A stretch of 64,000 bases of DNA from Allgaiera indica (GTDB lineage: Bacteria; Pseudomonadota; Alphaproteobacteria; Rhodobacterales; Rhodobacteraceae), in assembly GCF_900106675.1 (NCBI RefSeq), contig NZ_FNOB01000019.1:1-64000 (forward strand), read 5' to 3'. Each line of letters opens with the position of its first letter. Positions within the stretch are counted from its first letter, which is position 1. The notes beneath the pieces are model-generated. The model was not told the DNA's origin. It saw only the letters and a program-made list of their open reading frames with translations, and ran no database searches. Position numbers and translations under genes: made by a program. Positions 16,743 to 26,699 of the stretch are shown one piece after another.

Positions 16743-19211
16743 TCAGGTTCCGCGCGGTTTCGCCCGGGTGGTGGGCTGGGCCTCGGTCGGGTCCTCGGGC
16801 CAGGGGTGGCGCGGGTAGCGGCCACGCATGTCCTTGCGCACATCGGCATAGGACGACGCCCAGAAGCCCGGCAGATCCATCGTCACCTGCACCGGTTTGT
16901 GCCCGGGCGAGAGCAGCGTGATGCGCAGCGGCAGGCGCCCGGGCCCGACCGTCGGATGCCGAGTCACGCCGAAAAGCTCTTGCAGTTTCACCTCGATCCC
17001 CGGCGCCTCGCCGCCGTAGTCGATCGGCACCTTGCGGCCCAGCGGTGTGGTGAAATGCGCCGGCGCCAGGCGGTCGAGCAACTGCATCTGGTCCCATGAC
17101 AGGCTTTGGCGCAGCGGCTCAAGCAGATCCAGCGTTGCCAGATCCGCCGCGGTCTTGCGGCCGGTCAGGTGGGGCAGCAGCCAGGTCTCGGCCCGCGCGA
17201 TCAACGCGGCATCCGACAGGTCCGGCACGTCCGCGCCCTGGCCGCGCAGCAGTTCCGCCCGCGCCTGGAACCGCCGCGCCGCGGCCGAGAAATCCAGCGC
17301 CTCAAGCCCCAGGTCGCGCACACCGTCCAGCGCCGCCCGCGCCACCGCTTCGGCCGGCGCTTCGGGCCAAAGCCGGTCATCCAGCACCAACGCGCCGAAG
17401 ACCTCTTGCCGACGCGCCACGACGCGCCGTTCGCGCCGCGACCATTCGCAGATTTCGCGCCACTGGATCCGGTCGCCGTAAAGCGCACGAAGGCCGGCCT
17501 CGGAAATCATCGCCGCCTGCCGGATCTTTGCCTCGCGGGTGTCGCCATCAAGATCGGTGGCCACGATCAGCCGCGCCCCCGCCAGCGGGTCGTCCTGGGC
17601 CATCGCCGCGCCCTTGCCGCCCGACAGCACCCAGCGTGCGGCCTCGCCCTTGCGGCGCAGCCCCACCCGGTCGGGATAGGCGAGCGCCGCCATCTCTGCC
17701 GGTTCCAGCCCGGCATCCTGCGCCCGGGTCAGGCGGGAAAGGCGCCTTGCCTCGGCGCGGATGCGCTCGATCGCGCCGCGGTCGGCGGGCCAGGGGTGGC
17801 GGTCCGCGTAGCCCTTCGAATCGGCCAAGGCGCGCAGGCGCAGGGCCAGATCGACGGGGGCCGCGCGCGGCAGCGGGTCGCGGTCTTCCAGCAGCGCCGC
17901 CAGTGGCGCGGCGGAAGGCCCTGCGCGCAGCAGCATATGCGCCAGGCGCGGATGCACCGGCAGCGCGGCCAACGCCCGGCCGTGATCGGTGATCGCGCCG
18001 CCCGGGTCCAGCGCGCCCAGATCCGCCAGCAGCGCCCGCGCCTCGGCGAAGGCGCCGGGATTGGGCGGCGTCAGAAAGGCCAGATCGCCGGGGCCGCGCG
18101 CGCCCCACAGCGCCAGTTCCAGCGCCAGCCCGGTCAGATCCGCAGATTCGATCTCGGCCGGCGGGAAGGGCGGCAGACCGCCTTCCTCTCCCTTCGTCCA
18201 CAGCCGGTAGCACACCCCGGGCGCCACCCGGCCGGCGCGGCCGCGGCGTTGTTCGGCCTCGGCGCGGCTGACGCGTTCGGTCACCAGCCGCGACATGCCG
18301 GAGTTCGGATCGAACCGCGCGCGTCGGGCGCGGCCTGCGTCCACCACCACCCGGATATCCTGGATGGTCAGCGAGGTCTCGGCGATTGCGGTGGCCAGCA
18401 CCACCTTGCGCCCCGAAGCCGCCGGCGCGATGGCCGCACGCTGCGCCTTGAAATCGAGGGCCCCGAACAGCGGGTGCAATGTGGCGTCCGGGGGCAGGCG
18501 CGGGCGCAGCAGCGCCTCGGTCCGCCGGATCTCGGCCTCGCCGGGCAGGAAGACAAGGACGCCGCCTTCGGTCTCGGCCAGGGCCTGGGCGACCAGATCG
18601 GCGGTGGCTTCGGGCAGGCGGGCGCGGGGGGGCAGGGGGGTCGGCCGCCAGCGGGTCTCGACCGGCCAGGCGCGGCCTTCAGAGGTGACCACGGGGGCGG
18701 CGTCCAGCATCGCCGCCACGGGGGCCGCGTCCAGCGTGGCGGACATCACCAGAAGCATCAGATCGTCGCGCAGGGCGCCGCGGATTTCCCAGGTCAGGGC
18801 AAGGCCCAGATCGGCGTTGAGAGAGCGTTCGTGGAATTCGTCGAAGACCACCGTGCCGATGCCCGAAAGGCCCGGGTCCGACTGGATCATGCGGGTAAGG
18901 ATGCCTTCGGTCACCACCTCGATACGGGTGGATTTCGACATCCTGGCCTCGCCCCGGATGCGGTAGCCGACGGTCTGGCCGACGGGTTCGCCCAGGGTTT
19001 CGGCCATGCGCTCGGCCGCCGCGCGGGCGGCAAGGCGGCGGGGTTCGAGCATCAGCAGACGGCCCTTGATGGCGCCGGCTTCGAGCAGCGCCAGCGGCAC
19101 CCGCGTGGTCTTGCCCGCGCCCGGGGGGGCCTGCAGCACGGCCCGCCCCGTCGCGCGCAGCGCGGCAAGAAGGTCGGGCAGGGCGTCTTCGATGGGCAAG
19201 GTTTGGGCCAT
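16743..19211 (-). CDS. hrpB: ATP-dependent RNA helicase HrpB
   Basis: 822 aa from the ATG at 19209-19211. DEAH-type motifs are present: Walker A GAGKTT (residues 31-36), DEFH as motif II, MSATLD, and QRRGRAGR as motif VI. The HrpB-specific C-terminal region ends YPRHPWPEDP, as in the family. A plausible earlier start at 19283 adds an unconserved leader, so it was not used. It is a DExH helicase of unknown cellular target, widespread in proteobacteria. It is convergent with gnd and divergent from meaB. Confidence 0.92.
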   Translation of the reverse strand: MAQTLPIEDALPDLLAALRATGRAVLQAPPGAGKTTRVPLALLEAGAIKGRLLMLEPRRLAARAAAERMAETLGEPVGQTVGYRIRGEARMSKSTRIEVVTEGILTRMIQSDPGLSGIGTVVFDEFHERSLNADLGLALTWEIRGALRDDLMLLVMSATLDAAPVAAMLDAAPVVTSEGRAWPVETRWRPTPLPPRARLPEATADLVAQALAETEGGVLVFLPGEAEIRRTEALLRPRLPPDATLHPLFGALDFKAQRAAIAPAASGRKVVLATAIAETSLTIQDIRVVVDAGRARRARFDPNSGMSRLVTERVSRAEAEQRRGRAGRVAPGVCYRLWTKGEEGGLPPFPPAEIESADLTGLALELALWGARGPGDLAFLTPPNPGAFAEARALLADLGALDPGGAITDHGRALAALPVHPRLAHMLLRAGPSAAPLAALLEDRDPLPRAAPVDLALRLRALADSKGYADRHPWPADRGAIERIRAEARRLSRLTRAQDAGLEPAEMAALAYPDRVGLRRKGEAARWVLSGGKGAAMAQDDPLAGARLIVATDLDGDTREAKIRQAAMISEAGLRALYGDRIQWREICEWSRRERRVVARRQEVFGALVLDDRLWPEAPAEAVARAALDGVRDLGLEALDFSAAARRFQARAELLRGQGADVPDLSDAALIARAETWLLPHLTGRKTAADLATLDLLEPLRQSLSWDQMQLLDRLAPAHFTTPLGRKVPIDYGGEAPGIEVKLQELFGVTRHPTVGPGRLPLRITLLSPGHKPVQVTMDLPGFWASSYADVRKDMRGRYPRHPWPEDPTEAQPTTRAKPRGT

Positions 19212-19339
19212 GGGCCGGTTATCGGGGATCGCGCGGTGCTTGGCCAGTGGCGGATGTGCGGGCATCGTAGGGGCACCGGCCACTGGACATGGCCGTCATG
19301 GAAGGGGAAAACGGCGCGAGGGATTGAAAAAGGCAGCCC

Positions 19340-20320
19340 ATGGAGATCGAGGATATCGCCCAAAGGGTTCTGGCCGGGGACCGCCGCGCGCTGGCCCGGG
19401 CGATCACCCTGGTGGAAAGCGCGCGCGCCGATCATCGCGCCCAGGCCACCGCGCTGATCGACCGTCTGGCGCGCGACGGCCGCGAAGCGCTGCGCATCGG
19501 CCTGTCGGGCACCCCCGGCGTGGGTAAATCGACCTTCATCGAAGCCTTCGGACTGATGCTCACCGGCCTTGGGCTGAAGGTCGCGGTGCTTGCGGTCGAC
19601 CCAAGCTCGGCCCGGTCCGGCGGTTCTATCCTGGGCGACAAGACGCGGATGGAGCGCCTCAGTCGCGAAGCGCGCGCCTTCATCCGCCCTTCGCCCAGCC
19701 AGGCGCAGATGGGTGGCGTCGCACGCCGCTCGCGCGAGGCGATCCTGCTGTGCGAGGCCGCCGGTTATGACGTGATCCTGATCGAGACGGTGGGCGTGGG
19801 GCAGTCCGAGACCATGGTTGCGGGCATGTCCGATCTTTTCGTGCTGCTGCTGGCCCCCGCCGGTGGCGACGAACTGCAGGGTGTGAAGCGCGGCATCATG
19901 GAGATGGCCGACCTGATCCTGGTCAACAAGGCGGACGGAGACCTGAAGGCCGTCGCCGCGCGCACCCAGGCCGATTACGCGGGCGCGTTGCGGCTTTTGC
20001 GCCGCCGGCCGCAGGATCCCGAGGGTTACACCCGCGCGATGCCAGTCTCGGCGATCGAGGAAACCGGTCTGGCGGCGGCCTGGGCCGCGATGACCGAATT
20101 GGCTGACTGGCGCCGGGCGGAAGGGCATTTCGCGGCCAACCGCGCCGAACAGGCCCGCGCCTGGTTCGAGGAAGAGGTTCGCGCAGGCCTTCTGGCCGAC
20201 CTGCGCCGCCCCGGGCCGGCGCAAGAGGCGATGGCGAGGCTGGGCGCCGGCGTGCAGGCGGGCGAAATGACCGCGGTGGCCGCGGCGGACGAGATGCTGC
20301 GCCTCCTGGGGCGGGGCTAG
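19340..20320 (+). CDS. meaB: Methylmalonyl-CoA mutase-associated GTPase MeaB
   Basis: 326 aa SIMIBI-class P-loop GTPase. Walker A is GTPGVGKST (57-65). [19 protein letters not shown] is the family block, [11 protein letters not shown] is the Walker B/switch segment and VNKADG is the base-specificity motif. MeaB protects and reloads methylmalonyl-CoA mutase with adenosylcobalamin, and the ArgK annotation is outdated. No mutase gene is in the window, so it is unlinked from its partner here. Confidence 0.92.
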   Translation: MEIEDIAQRVLAGDRRALARAITLVESARADHRAQATALIDRLARDGREALRIGLSGTPGVGKSTFIEAFGLMLTGLGLKVAVLAVDPSSARSGGSILGDKTRMERLSREARAFIRPSPSQAQMGGVARRSREAILLCEAAGYDVILIETVGVGQSETMVAGMSDLFVLLLAPAGGDELQGVKRGIMEMADLILVNKADGDLKAVAARTQADYAGALRLLRRRPQDPEGYTRAMPVSAIEETGLAAAWAAMTELADWRRAEGHFAANRAEQARAWFEEEVRAGLLADLRRPGPAQEAMARLGAGVQAGEMTAVAAADEMLRLLGRG

Positions 20321-20355
20321 CGCGGGCGCCGGGGCGGGGGCTGCGGTCGCGGGTC

Positions 20356-20703
20356 TTAGACGCCGTGGGCGGCGACGCTGTCCTCGGGGGCTTCGGCGCG
20401 GTCTTCCATGCCGTAATTGCGGATCACTCCGGCCACGCGCAGCCGATAGTCGGCGAACATCCCGCCCCGCCCGGCAACCTGGGCGCGGCGGTGTTTTTCA
20501 AGCTTGCGCCAGTTCGCCACCGCCTCTTCGTCGCGCCAGAACGATAGCGAAAGAAGTTTGCCCGGCGTGGTCAGGCTTTCGAACCGCTCGATCGAGATGA
20601 AGCCGTCCTGACGTACAAGATCAGCTTTCAGGTCGGCGGCGATGGCCAGGTAATTGTCGCGCTCGCTGGCCTTTAGGGTAACTTCGAATATGATTGCGAT
20701 CAT
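20356..20703 (-). CDS. Antibiotic biosynthesis monooxygenase (ABM) domain protein
   Basis: 115 aa from the ATG at 20701-20703. It is a single dimeric alpha/beta-barrel ABM domain: MIAIIFEVTLKASERDNYLA, then FISIERFESL...LLSLSFWRDEEAVANWRKLEKH. Members include quinol monooxygenases and heme-degrading enzymes. Some are only structural homologues, so the reaction is not assignable. It faces rpmB divergently across a 211-bp spacer. Confidence 0.8.
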   Translation of the reverse strand: MIAIIFEVTLKASERDNYLAIAADLKADLVRQDGFISIERFESLTTPGKLLSLSFWRDEEAVANWRKLEKHRRAQVAGRGGMFADYRLRVAGVIRNYGMEDRAEAPEDSVAAHGV

Positions 20704-20806
20704 GCCCGCCTCCGTGTTGGCGGCATATTGCTGGGTGCGGCGGTCGGTGGCAAGGGCTCCGCAGGCGGCAAATGCGGGGGATCGTGGGGGAGGGTGTGTG
20801 AATCGC

Positions 20807-20835
20807 TTGACGCCCGGGGGGATTCCCCCTAAACG
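20807..20835 (+). promoter_or_regulatory. Candidate sigma-70 promoter of rpmB
   Basis: TTGACG (20807-20812) and TAAACG (20830-20835) are separated by 17 bp and lie 80 bp upstream of the rpmB start. The spacer holds a G-run/C-run imperfect palindrome. No other good promoter is visible in this spacer. Confidence 0.45.
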
Positions 20836-20914
20836 GCGCGGATGGAATTCGGCGCGCCGCCGTTCGCGGCGCCATTGAGTATCGAAAAGACTCGAAAAGA
20901 CAAGGATCAGGACG

Positions 20915-21202
20915 ATGTCGCGCGTCTGCGAACTGAGCGGTAAGGGCCCGATGACGGGCAACAACGTCAGCCACGCCAACAACAAGACCCGGCGGCGGTT
21001 TTTGCCGAACCTCAACGAGGTGACGCTGCAATCGGAAGCGCTGGGTCGCGCCTTCAAGCTGCGGATCTCGGCCTCGGCGCTGCGTACGGTGGATCACCGT
21101 GGCGGTCTCGACGCTTTCCTCGCCAAGGCGAAGGACGAAGAGCTGTCGGTGAAGGCGCTGAAGATCAAGAAGGAAATCGCGAAGGCTCAGGCCGCGGCCT
21201 GA
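20915..21202 (+). CDS. rpmB: 50S ribosomal protein L28
   Basis: 95 aa. It begins [20 protein letters not shown], followed by SNNKTRRRF-type [12 protein letters not shown], the L28 signature. It has the longer C-terminal extension ([13 protein letters not shown]) usual in alphaproteobacteria. It is a component of the large ribosomal subunit and is transcribed alone. Confidence 0.96.
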   Translation: MSRVCELSGKGPMTGNNVSHANNKTRRRFLPNLNEVTLQSEALGRAFKLRISASALRTVDHRGGLDAFLAKAKDEELSVKALKIKKEIAKAQAAA

Positions 21203-21359
21203 GCCTTTCCGAAGCCCGATGCCCGGCCCTGCCTTCGGCGGGGCCGTTTGCGTTTGCATGCGGGCCGGGCGATTTTGTCGCCTTTACCATGCAGTCCCGG
21301 ACCCTACAGTGCTGGCAGGTCCGGTTTCGCGAGCGCCCGACCAAGCGAAAGGAAGATGC

Positions 21360-21830
21360 ATGACTTTTGTAAAGTCGCTTCTGCTGGCCGGTGCGATCGT
21401 CGGGCTGGCGGGGGCCGTTCAGGCAGGCGCGATCGTGATCAAGGCGCCGTATGCGCGGGTCTCGACGCCGATGTCGAAATCCGCCGCGGCCTTCATGGAG
21501 ATCGAGAATTCGGGGGCAGACGCTGATCGGCTGATCGGCGTAACGGCCGACGTGTCGGCGGTGGCCGAATTGCATACTCATGAAGAAAGCGCCGGTGGCG
21601 TGATGCGAATGGTCGAGGTGAAGGGCGGCATTTTGGTGCCCGCCCATGGCTCGTCGCTGTTGGCGCGGGGCGGTGATCATGTGATGCTGATGGGGTTGAA
21701 GCACCCGCTGAAGCAGGGCGATGTGGTGCACCTGACGTTGTCGTTCCAAAGGGCGGGTGCGGTTGAAGTGGATGTCCCGGTGGACAACACCCGCCAGGGC
21801 CCGATGGCGCCGATGAAGATGGGCGACTGA
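21360..21830 (+). CDS. Periplasmic copper chaperone PCu(A)C
   Basis: 156 aa from the ATG at 21360 (AGGAAG upstream). A signal peptide (about 1-22, ending AVQA) is followed by a cupredoxin-like PCu(A)C domain. The copper-binding H-x10-M-x21-H-x-M type pattern is suggested by LHTHEES, GVMRMVEV, HVMLMGLKHPL. It delivers Cu(I) to cytochrome oxidase CuA or cbb3 sites in the periplasm. No SCO or oxidase genes are next to it here. Confidence 0.87.
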   Translation: MTFVKSLLLAGAIVGLAGAVQAGAIVIKAPYARVSTPMSKSAAAFMEIENSGADADRLIGVTADVSAVAELHTHEESAGGVMRMVEVKGGILVPAHGSSLLARGGDHVMLMGLKHPLKQGDVVHLTLSFQRAGAVEVDVPVDNTRQGPMAPMKMGD

Positions 21831-21919
21831 CAAGGGCGGAGCGTTCCACCGTGCCGGCGCGGTGGCGGGGCCGCGATTGGCCGGGACGCCGATCTGATCG
21901 CGCCCCGGTCGCGCCACAG

Positions 21920-22546
21920 TCAGGTGCCGCGCCCTTTCCAAAGGTGGCGGCCGTACCAGATGGCGCCGGCCAGTAGGGCGATCAGCACCACGCCGTCCAG
22001 CGCGTGCATCGCCCGGCGCAGCGCGGGGCTGCGGTTCCAGGCTTCGCCCAGCTTCAGCCCGACATAGGCCAGTGCGAAGCACCAGGGCCAGGAGCCGAGG
22101 AAGGTATAGATCTGGAACCGCGCAAAGGGCATCCGTGCGATTCCCGCGGGTAGCGAGATGAAGGTGCGCACCACCGGCAAGAGCCGCCCGACGAAGACCG
22201 TCACACTTCCGTAGCGGGCAAAGTAACGCTCGGCCCGGTCCAGATCGGCCGGGCTGAGCAACACATAGCGCCCCCACCGGTCGACCAGCGGCCGCCCGCC
22301 ATAGGCGCCGACGAGGTAGGCGAGCGTCGAGCCGATATTGCAGCCGATCGCCCCCACCGTGGCGACCATCAGCAGCGAGAACCGCCCGGTCGACACCAGA
22401 TAGCCCGAGAACGGCATGATGATCTCGGACGGTAGCGGAACGCAGGCGGATTCGATCGCCATCAGAAGCGCGATCCCGCCGTAGCCGAGCGTGCTGATCA
22501 CCCCGGTGATGAAGCCCGCGAGGGCCGTCATCAATGCTGCAGTCAT
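21920..22546 (-). CDS. DedA family membrane protein
   Basis: 208 aa. The SNARE-associated/DedA core is visible: [20 protein letters not shown] (re-entrant helix), [38 protein letters not shown] with conserved arginines, and [15 protein letters not shown]. There are four to five membrane helices. DedA proteins act in phospholipid (undecaprenyl phosphate) flipping and envelope homeostasis. It is divergent from the psd-pssA-pmtA phospholipid operon, which fits an envelope role. Confidence 0.87.
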   Translation of the reverse strand: MTAALMTALAGFITGVISTLGYGGIALLMAIESACVPLPSEIIMPFSGYLVSTGRFSLLMVATVGAIGCNIGSTLAYLVGAYGGRPLVDRWGRYVLLSPADLDRAERYFARYGSVTVFVGRLLPVVRTFISLPAGIARMPFARFQIYTFLGSWPWCFALAYVGLKLGEAWNRSPALRRAMHALDGVVLIALLAGAIWYGRHLWKGRGT

Positions 22547-22754
22547 CTCTGTTCCCTCGCGCGCTGTCGGGGCGCGAAGATCCCATCAAGGCGGGATGAA
22601 CTCAAGCCTCCGCGTCATCGCGGGATGCAAATGCGGCACTGCCTTGCCGGCTGCGGCGCGGCGGCGCGGCACAGGCATGTGGCGGGACGCCGTGGTTCTT
22701 GCTATGGGACAGGGGCAGGGGGAAGCCCGGCGTCGATTTGGGGATATTGCGCGA

Positions 22755-23447
22755 ATGACCATGCTTGGAACCTTCCTCAAGCCCATGCACCGCGAGGGGA
22801 TCAAGTTCGTCGCGATCTTCGCGGCGGTGACACTGGCGCTGTTCTTCCTGTGGGCGCCGCTTGGCTGGGTCGGGGTCGGGCTGACGGTGTGGTGCTATTA
22901 CTTCTTTCGCGACCCGAAGCGCGCGACGCCGACACGCGAGGGATTGATCGTCAGCCCCGCCGATGGGGTCGTGTCGCTGATCGAACCGGCGATCCCGCCG
23001 GCAGAGCTGGGCATGGGCCCAGAGCCGTTGACCCGGGTCAGTGTCTTCATGAACGTCTTCAACTGCCATGTGAACCGCAGCCCGGTCGCCGGCCGGGTGG
23101 CGGCGGTGGCCTATCATCCGGGCACCTTCGTCAACGCCTCGCTCGACAAGGCCAGCGAGAACAACGAACGCAACAGCCTGCGGCTGGAGCTGGAGGACGG
23201 CCGCAATATCGCCGTCGTGCAGATCGCGGGGCTGGTGGCGCGGCGGATCGTGTGCTGGACCAAGCCGGGGCAAAGCCTGCAGACCGGAGAGCGCTTTGGC
23301 CTGATCCGATTCGGATCGCGGCTGGATGTCTACCTGCCCGCGGGCGTCGCGCCGCTGGTCGCGCTGGGCCAGACCATGGTCGCGGGCGAAACCATCCTTG
23401 CCGATCTGCGCGCGGATGAGCCCCGCCGCCAGGCCCGGGTGAGCTGA
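22755..23447 (+). CDS. psd: Phosphatidylserine decarboxylase proenzyme
   Basis: 230 aa from the ATG at 22755 (ATG at 22761 also possible). This is the short alphaproteobacterial form. The N-terminal membrane helices (residues 15-50) are followed by [21 protein letters not shown] and the self-cleavage GS in RFGSRLDVY, which generates the pyruvoyl group. It converts phosphatidylserine to phosphatidylethanolamine. It is two bases upstream of pssA, which supplies its substrate. Confidence 0.92.
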   Translation: MTMLGTFLKPMHREGIKFVAIFAAVTLALFFLWAPLGWVGVGLTVWCYYFFRDPKRATPTREGLIVSPADGVVSLIEPAIPPAELGMGPEPLTRVSVFMNVFNCHVNRSPVAGRVAAVAYHPGTFVNASLDKASENNERNSLRLELEDGRNIAVVQIAGLVARRIVCWTKPGQSLQTGERFGLIRFGSRLDVYLPAGVAPLVALGQTMVAGETILADLRADEPRRQARVS

Positions 23448-23449
23448 GC

Positions 23450-24190
23450 ATGCCCGAACGTCGTAGCAGACGCAGGGTGGAGCTGCCGCTTGTCACCCTG
23501 TTGCCGAACCTGATCACGGTGGCTGCGATCTGCGCGGGCCTGTCGGCGATCCGCTTCGCGCTGCAGCACAATTATGTCGTCGCGGTGCAATTGATCATCG
23601 TGGCCGCGGTGTTCGATGGGCTCGACGGGCGGCTGGCGCGGATGCTGAAAAGCGAAAGCCCGCTGGGGGCCGAGCTTGATTCGCTGGCCGATTTCCTGAA
23701 CTTTGGTGTGGCTCCGGGGATCCTGATCTATGTCTGGGCCTTCGCCGAGCTGCGCGATCAGGGATGGGTCGCCGTGGTGATCTATGTCGTTTGCTGCGTG
23801 CTGCGGCTGGCGCGGTTCAATGTCGACAGCAAGGCTGACGCGGGCGGCGGGGCCAAGCGCTTCTTCACCGGCGTGCCTGCACCGGCCGGGGCTTTTCTGG
23901 CTCTCTTGCCGATCTTCGCGTCCTTCACCTGGTCGCAGGTGCCGCTGCTGCCCGAACCGTTGATCGCGATCTATATCGTGGCGGTCGGTATGCTGATGAT
24001 CAGCCGCATTCCGACCTGGTCGCTGAAATCGCTGACAATCTACCGCGAGAACGCGCGGCTGTTCATCGTCGGGTTCGTCGCCGTGCTGGCGGCACTGCTC
24101 AGCTTTCCGTGGATTTCGCTGACTGTGCTGGATTTCGCCTATCTGGCCGGGATGCTCTGGTCCTGGAGGGTTGCAAAATCGTTAAGCTGA
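23450..24190 (+). CDS. pssA: CDP-diacylglycerol--serine O-phosphatidyltransferase
   Basis: 246 aa integral membrane CDP-alcohol phosphatidyltransferase. The catalytic motif DG-x2-AR-x8-G-x3-D-x3-D is seen as DGRLAR...GAELDSLAD. About eight transmembrane helices are present. It makes phosphatidylserine from CDP-diacylglycerol and serine. It sits between psd and pmtA, so the operon encodes PS to PE to methylated PE and PC in order. Confidence 0.92.
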   Translation: MPERRSRRRVELPLVTLLPNLITVAAICAGLSAIRFALQHNYVVAVQLIIVAAVFDGLDGRLARMLKSESPLGAELDSLADFLNFGVAPGILIYVWAFAELRDQGWVAVVIYVVCCVLRLARFNVDSKADAGGGAKRFFTGVPAPAGAFLALLPIFASFTWSQVPLLPEPLIAIYIVAVGMLMISRIPTWSLKSLTIYRENARLFIVGFVAVLAALLSFPWISLTVLDFAYLAGMLWSWRVAKSLS

Positions 24191-24206
24191 GGTAAGGCTC
24201 CTGGTC

Positions 24207-24824
24207 ATGGAATTACGGGCCGTCGAGAAATCCTACGCGCGCTGGGCGCCGGTGTACGACAACACCTTCGGCGCAGTGACCCAACGTGGCCGCCGCCGGA
24301 CGGTATCCTACGTCAACGCCAAGGGTGGCAACGCGCTGGAGGTGGGGGTCGGCACCGGGCTGGCGCTGCCGTTCTACGGGCGAGAGGTCGAGGTCACCGG
24401 CGTCGACTATTCCGAGGAGATGCTTGACAAGGCGCGCGAAAAGGTGCGCGTGCATGGCCTGACCCAGGTGAAGGCGTTGCAGCAGATGGATGCGCGCGAC
24501 TTGGCCTTCCCGCCGGAAAGCTTCGATACCGTCGTCGCCATGCACATCATGTCGGTGGTGCCCGAGCCCGAGAAGGTGCTGGCGGAAATGGCCCGGGTTT
24601 GCAAGCCGGGCGGTAACGTCGTGATCACCAACCATTTCGCGCGCGAAAGCGGTGTCCTTGCCGGGCTGGAGCGCCTGATGGCGCCGCTGTCGAACCTGAT
24701 CGGCTGGCATTCCGACTTCCCGCTGGCGACCGTGATGGGCGAGCCGTCCCTGACGCTGGTGGAACGCCGGGCATTTCCGCCGCTGCGGATGATGACCTTC
24801 CTGGCCTTCCGCAAGGCGGGGTAG
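24207..24824 (+). CDS. pmtA: Phosphatidylethanolamine N-methyltransferase (Rhodobacter PmtA type)
   Basis: 205 aa class-I SAM methyltransferase. It begins VEKSYARWAPVYD, a hallmark of the Rhodobacter PmtA family. Motif I is ALEVGVGTG (44-51 region), then VTGVDYSEEML and the post-I MDARDLAFPPESFDTV. It converts phosphatidylethanolamine to phosphatidylcholine by successive methylations. The position 16 bp after pssA strongly supports this over a ubiquinone/menaquinone methyltransferase role. Confidence 0.88.
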   Translation: MELRAVEKSYARWAPVYDNTFGAVTQRGRRRTVSYVNAKGGNALEVGVGTGLALPFYGREVEVTGVDYSEEMLDKAREKVRVHGLTQVKALQQMDARDLAFPPESFDTVVAMHIMSVVPEPEKVLAEMARVCKPGGNVVITNHFARESGVLAGLERLMAPLSNLIGWHSDFPLATVMGEPSLTLVERRAFPPLRMMTFLAFRKAG

Positions 24825-24863
24825 GGACGGCGGGTCCTTTCGCAAGGCCCAGGCGGCGACGAA

Positions 24864-24887
24864 GCCGCTGAACTTTGCTTCAGCGGC
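24864..24887 (+). terminator. Hairpin after pmtA, probable terminator
   Basis: Perfect 9-bp inverted repeat GCCGCTGAA / TTCAGCGGC with a 6-base loop, 40 bp after the pmtA stop. There is no long T-run after it, so termination may be partial. It marks the end of the phospholipid operon. Confidence 0.5.
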
Positions 24888-24995
24888 GTATTTCGTGAAC
24901 GATGAAAGCAAGATTGCCCTGGGCCTATCGCCCTGGACAACGTGCCTCTTGTGGCCGCCCGCGGGGCGGCGGCGATGGGGTGATTGCCCGGCGCG

Positions 24996-26033
24996 CTAAT
25001 CCACCGGCGCCCAGAGCACGTCTTCGAGGCGCGGCGCGGCGGTGGCCAGCATCACCAGGCGGTCGAAGCCCAGTGCGATGCCCGAGGCCGGCGGCATGAT
25101 CGTCAGGGCGGCCAGGAAATCCTCGTCGATCGGGTAGCGTTCGCCGTAGATGCGGGCCTTTTCGTCCATCTCGGCCTCGAACCGGAGGCGCTGTTCGACC
25201 GCGTCGGTCAATTCGCCGAAGCCGTTCGCCAGTTCCACCCCGCAGGCATAGACTTCGAAGCGCTCGGCCTCGCGCGGGTCATCTGCGCAAGTGCGCGCCA
25301 GCGCCGCTTCGACTGCGGGGTAGCGGTCCAACATGGTCAGCCGGCCATGGCCCAGGTGCGGTTCTACCCGATCCGACAGCACGCGCGAGAAGATGTCGGA
25401 CCAGGTATCGTCGGGGGCGGTGCGCAGCCCCACCGCGCCGGCCTGCGCAGCCAGCGCCGGGCCGTCGGCCACCCCGCCCGGGCCCAGCGTGGCCAGCAGA
25501 TCGACACCCGCGTGACGCGCGAAGGCCTCACTGACCGAAAGCCGCTCGACCGGCGCGAAAGGATCGCAGGCGTGATCGCCGAAACGCAGCAGCGCCGTTC
25601 CCGCCGCCTCGCAGGCGCGGCGCGCCATCTGCGCAACATCCTCCATCAGCACGGTGTAGTCCTCGCCCGCGCGGTACCATTCGAGCAGCGTGAATTCCGG
25701 GCTGTGCCGTACCCCGCGCTCGCGGTTGCGCCAGACATGGGCGAAGGAAAAGATCCGCTGCTCGCCCGCGGCCAGCAGCTTCTTCATCGCGAATTCCGGC
25801 GAGGTGTGCAGATACATCCGCCGCGCCGCGCCGTCGTTGCCGATCAGATCGGTGGCAAAGGCATGCAGATGCGCCTCGTTTCCGGGGCTTGTCACCAGGG
25901 CTGGGGGGTCGACCTCGACGAAGCCCTCGGCGGCCAGCAGGGCGCGGATCGCCGCCTGGGCGCGGTTGCGGGCCAGCAACACGGGGCGGCGGTCGGCGTG
26001 GCGCGAAGGGCTCCACCATGGGGTCTCGGTCAT
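24996..26033 (-). CDS. epmA: Elongation factor P--beta-lysine ligase (EpmA/PoxA/GenX)
   Basis: 345 aa from the ATG at 26031-26033 (an in-frame start 9 bp upstream is possible). It is a class-II lysyl-tRNA-synthetase-like catalytic core without the anticodon-binding domain: [49 protein letters not shown] and the closing [12 protein letters not shown]. EpmA attaches (R)-beta-lysine to a lysine of EF-P. It is divergent from efp with a 99-bp gap, so enzyme and substrate are adjacent. The aminomutase EpmB is not in the window. Confidence 0.9.
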   Translation of the reverse strand: MTETPWWSPSRHADRRPVLLARNRAQAAIRALLAAEGFVEVDPPALVTSPGNEAHLHAFATDLIGNDGAARRMYLHTSPEFAMKKLLAAGEQRIFSFAHVWRNRERGVRHSPEFTLLEWYRAGEDYTVLMEDVAQMARRACEAAGTALLRFGDHACDPFAPVERLSVSEAFARHAGVDLLATLGPGGVADGPALAAQAGAVGLRTAPDDTWSDIFSRVLSDRVEPHLGHGRLTMLDRYPAVEAALARTCADDPREAERFEVYACGVELANGFGELTDAVEQRLRFEAEMDEKARIYGERYPIDEDFLAALTIMPPASGIALGFDRLVMLATAAPRLEDVLWAPVD

Positions 26034-26132
26034 TGCCTGCACCTCTTGACTGGAAATCCCCGCCCAGTTCGGCTAGGGCCGGGTTCAGACAGGCGCATAG
26101 GCTGCGCCGCAGGCTTCGACAAGGACCATCCG

Positions 26133-26699
26133 ATGAAAGTCATCGCCTCTTCCCTGCGCAAGGGAAACGTCGTGGAAATGAACGGCAAGCTCTATGTCGT
26201 TCTCAAGGCCGAGAACTTCCACCCCGGCAAGGGTACGCCTACCACCTCGGTCGACATGCGCGGCATCGTCGACGGCGTGAAGACGACCGAGCGCTGGAAG
26301 ACCACCGAGCAGGTCGAACGCGCCAATGTCGACGAACGCACCTGGGATTTCCTCTATGACGACGCCGAGGGTTTTCACTTCATGAACCCCGAGACCTACG
26401 ACCAGGTCGCCGCCACCCCCGAGGTCGTGGGCGATGCCGCGCCCTATCTGGAGCCGGGCATGAAGGTGATGCTGCAAACCTATGAGGGGCGCCCGATCTC
26501 GATCGAACTGCCGCAGAAGATCGCCGTCGAGATCACCGAGACCGAACCGGTGGTGAAGGGGCAGACGGCCTCGTCCAGCTACAAGCCGGCGATGACGAAT
26601 ATCGGCGTGCGGGTGATGGTGCCGCCGCATATCGACGCGGGCACCCGCGTGGTGATCAACACCGCCGACAACAGCTACGTCGAGCGCGCGAAGGACTGA
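26133..26699 (+). CDS. efp: Elongation factor P
   Basis: 188 aa, three OB-like domains. The modification loop HPGKGTPTT places K33 as the beta-lysylation site. It relieves ribosome stalling at polyproline stretches. The start [11 protein letters not shown] matches the family. The neighbouring divergent epmA fits modification of this Lys. Confidence 0.96.
   Translation: MKVIASSLRKGNVVEMNGKLYVVLKAENFHPGKGTPTTSVDMRGIVDGVKTTERWKTTEQVERANVDERTWDFLYDDAEGFHFMNPETYDQVAATPEVVGDAAPYLEPGMKVMLQTYEGRPISIELPQKIAVEITETEPVVKGQTASSSYKPAMTNIGVRVMVPPHIDAGTRVVINTADNSYVERAKD

Noticed and set aside
17106-19457. 783-codon plus-strand open frame
   Set aside because: It is antisense to hrpB, which has full DEAH-helicase motifs. 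The translation is low complexity.
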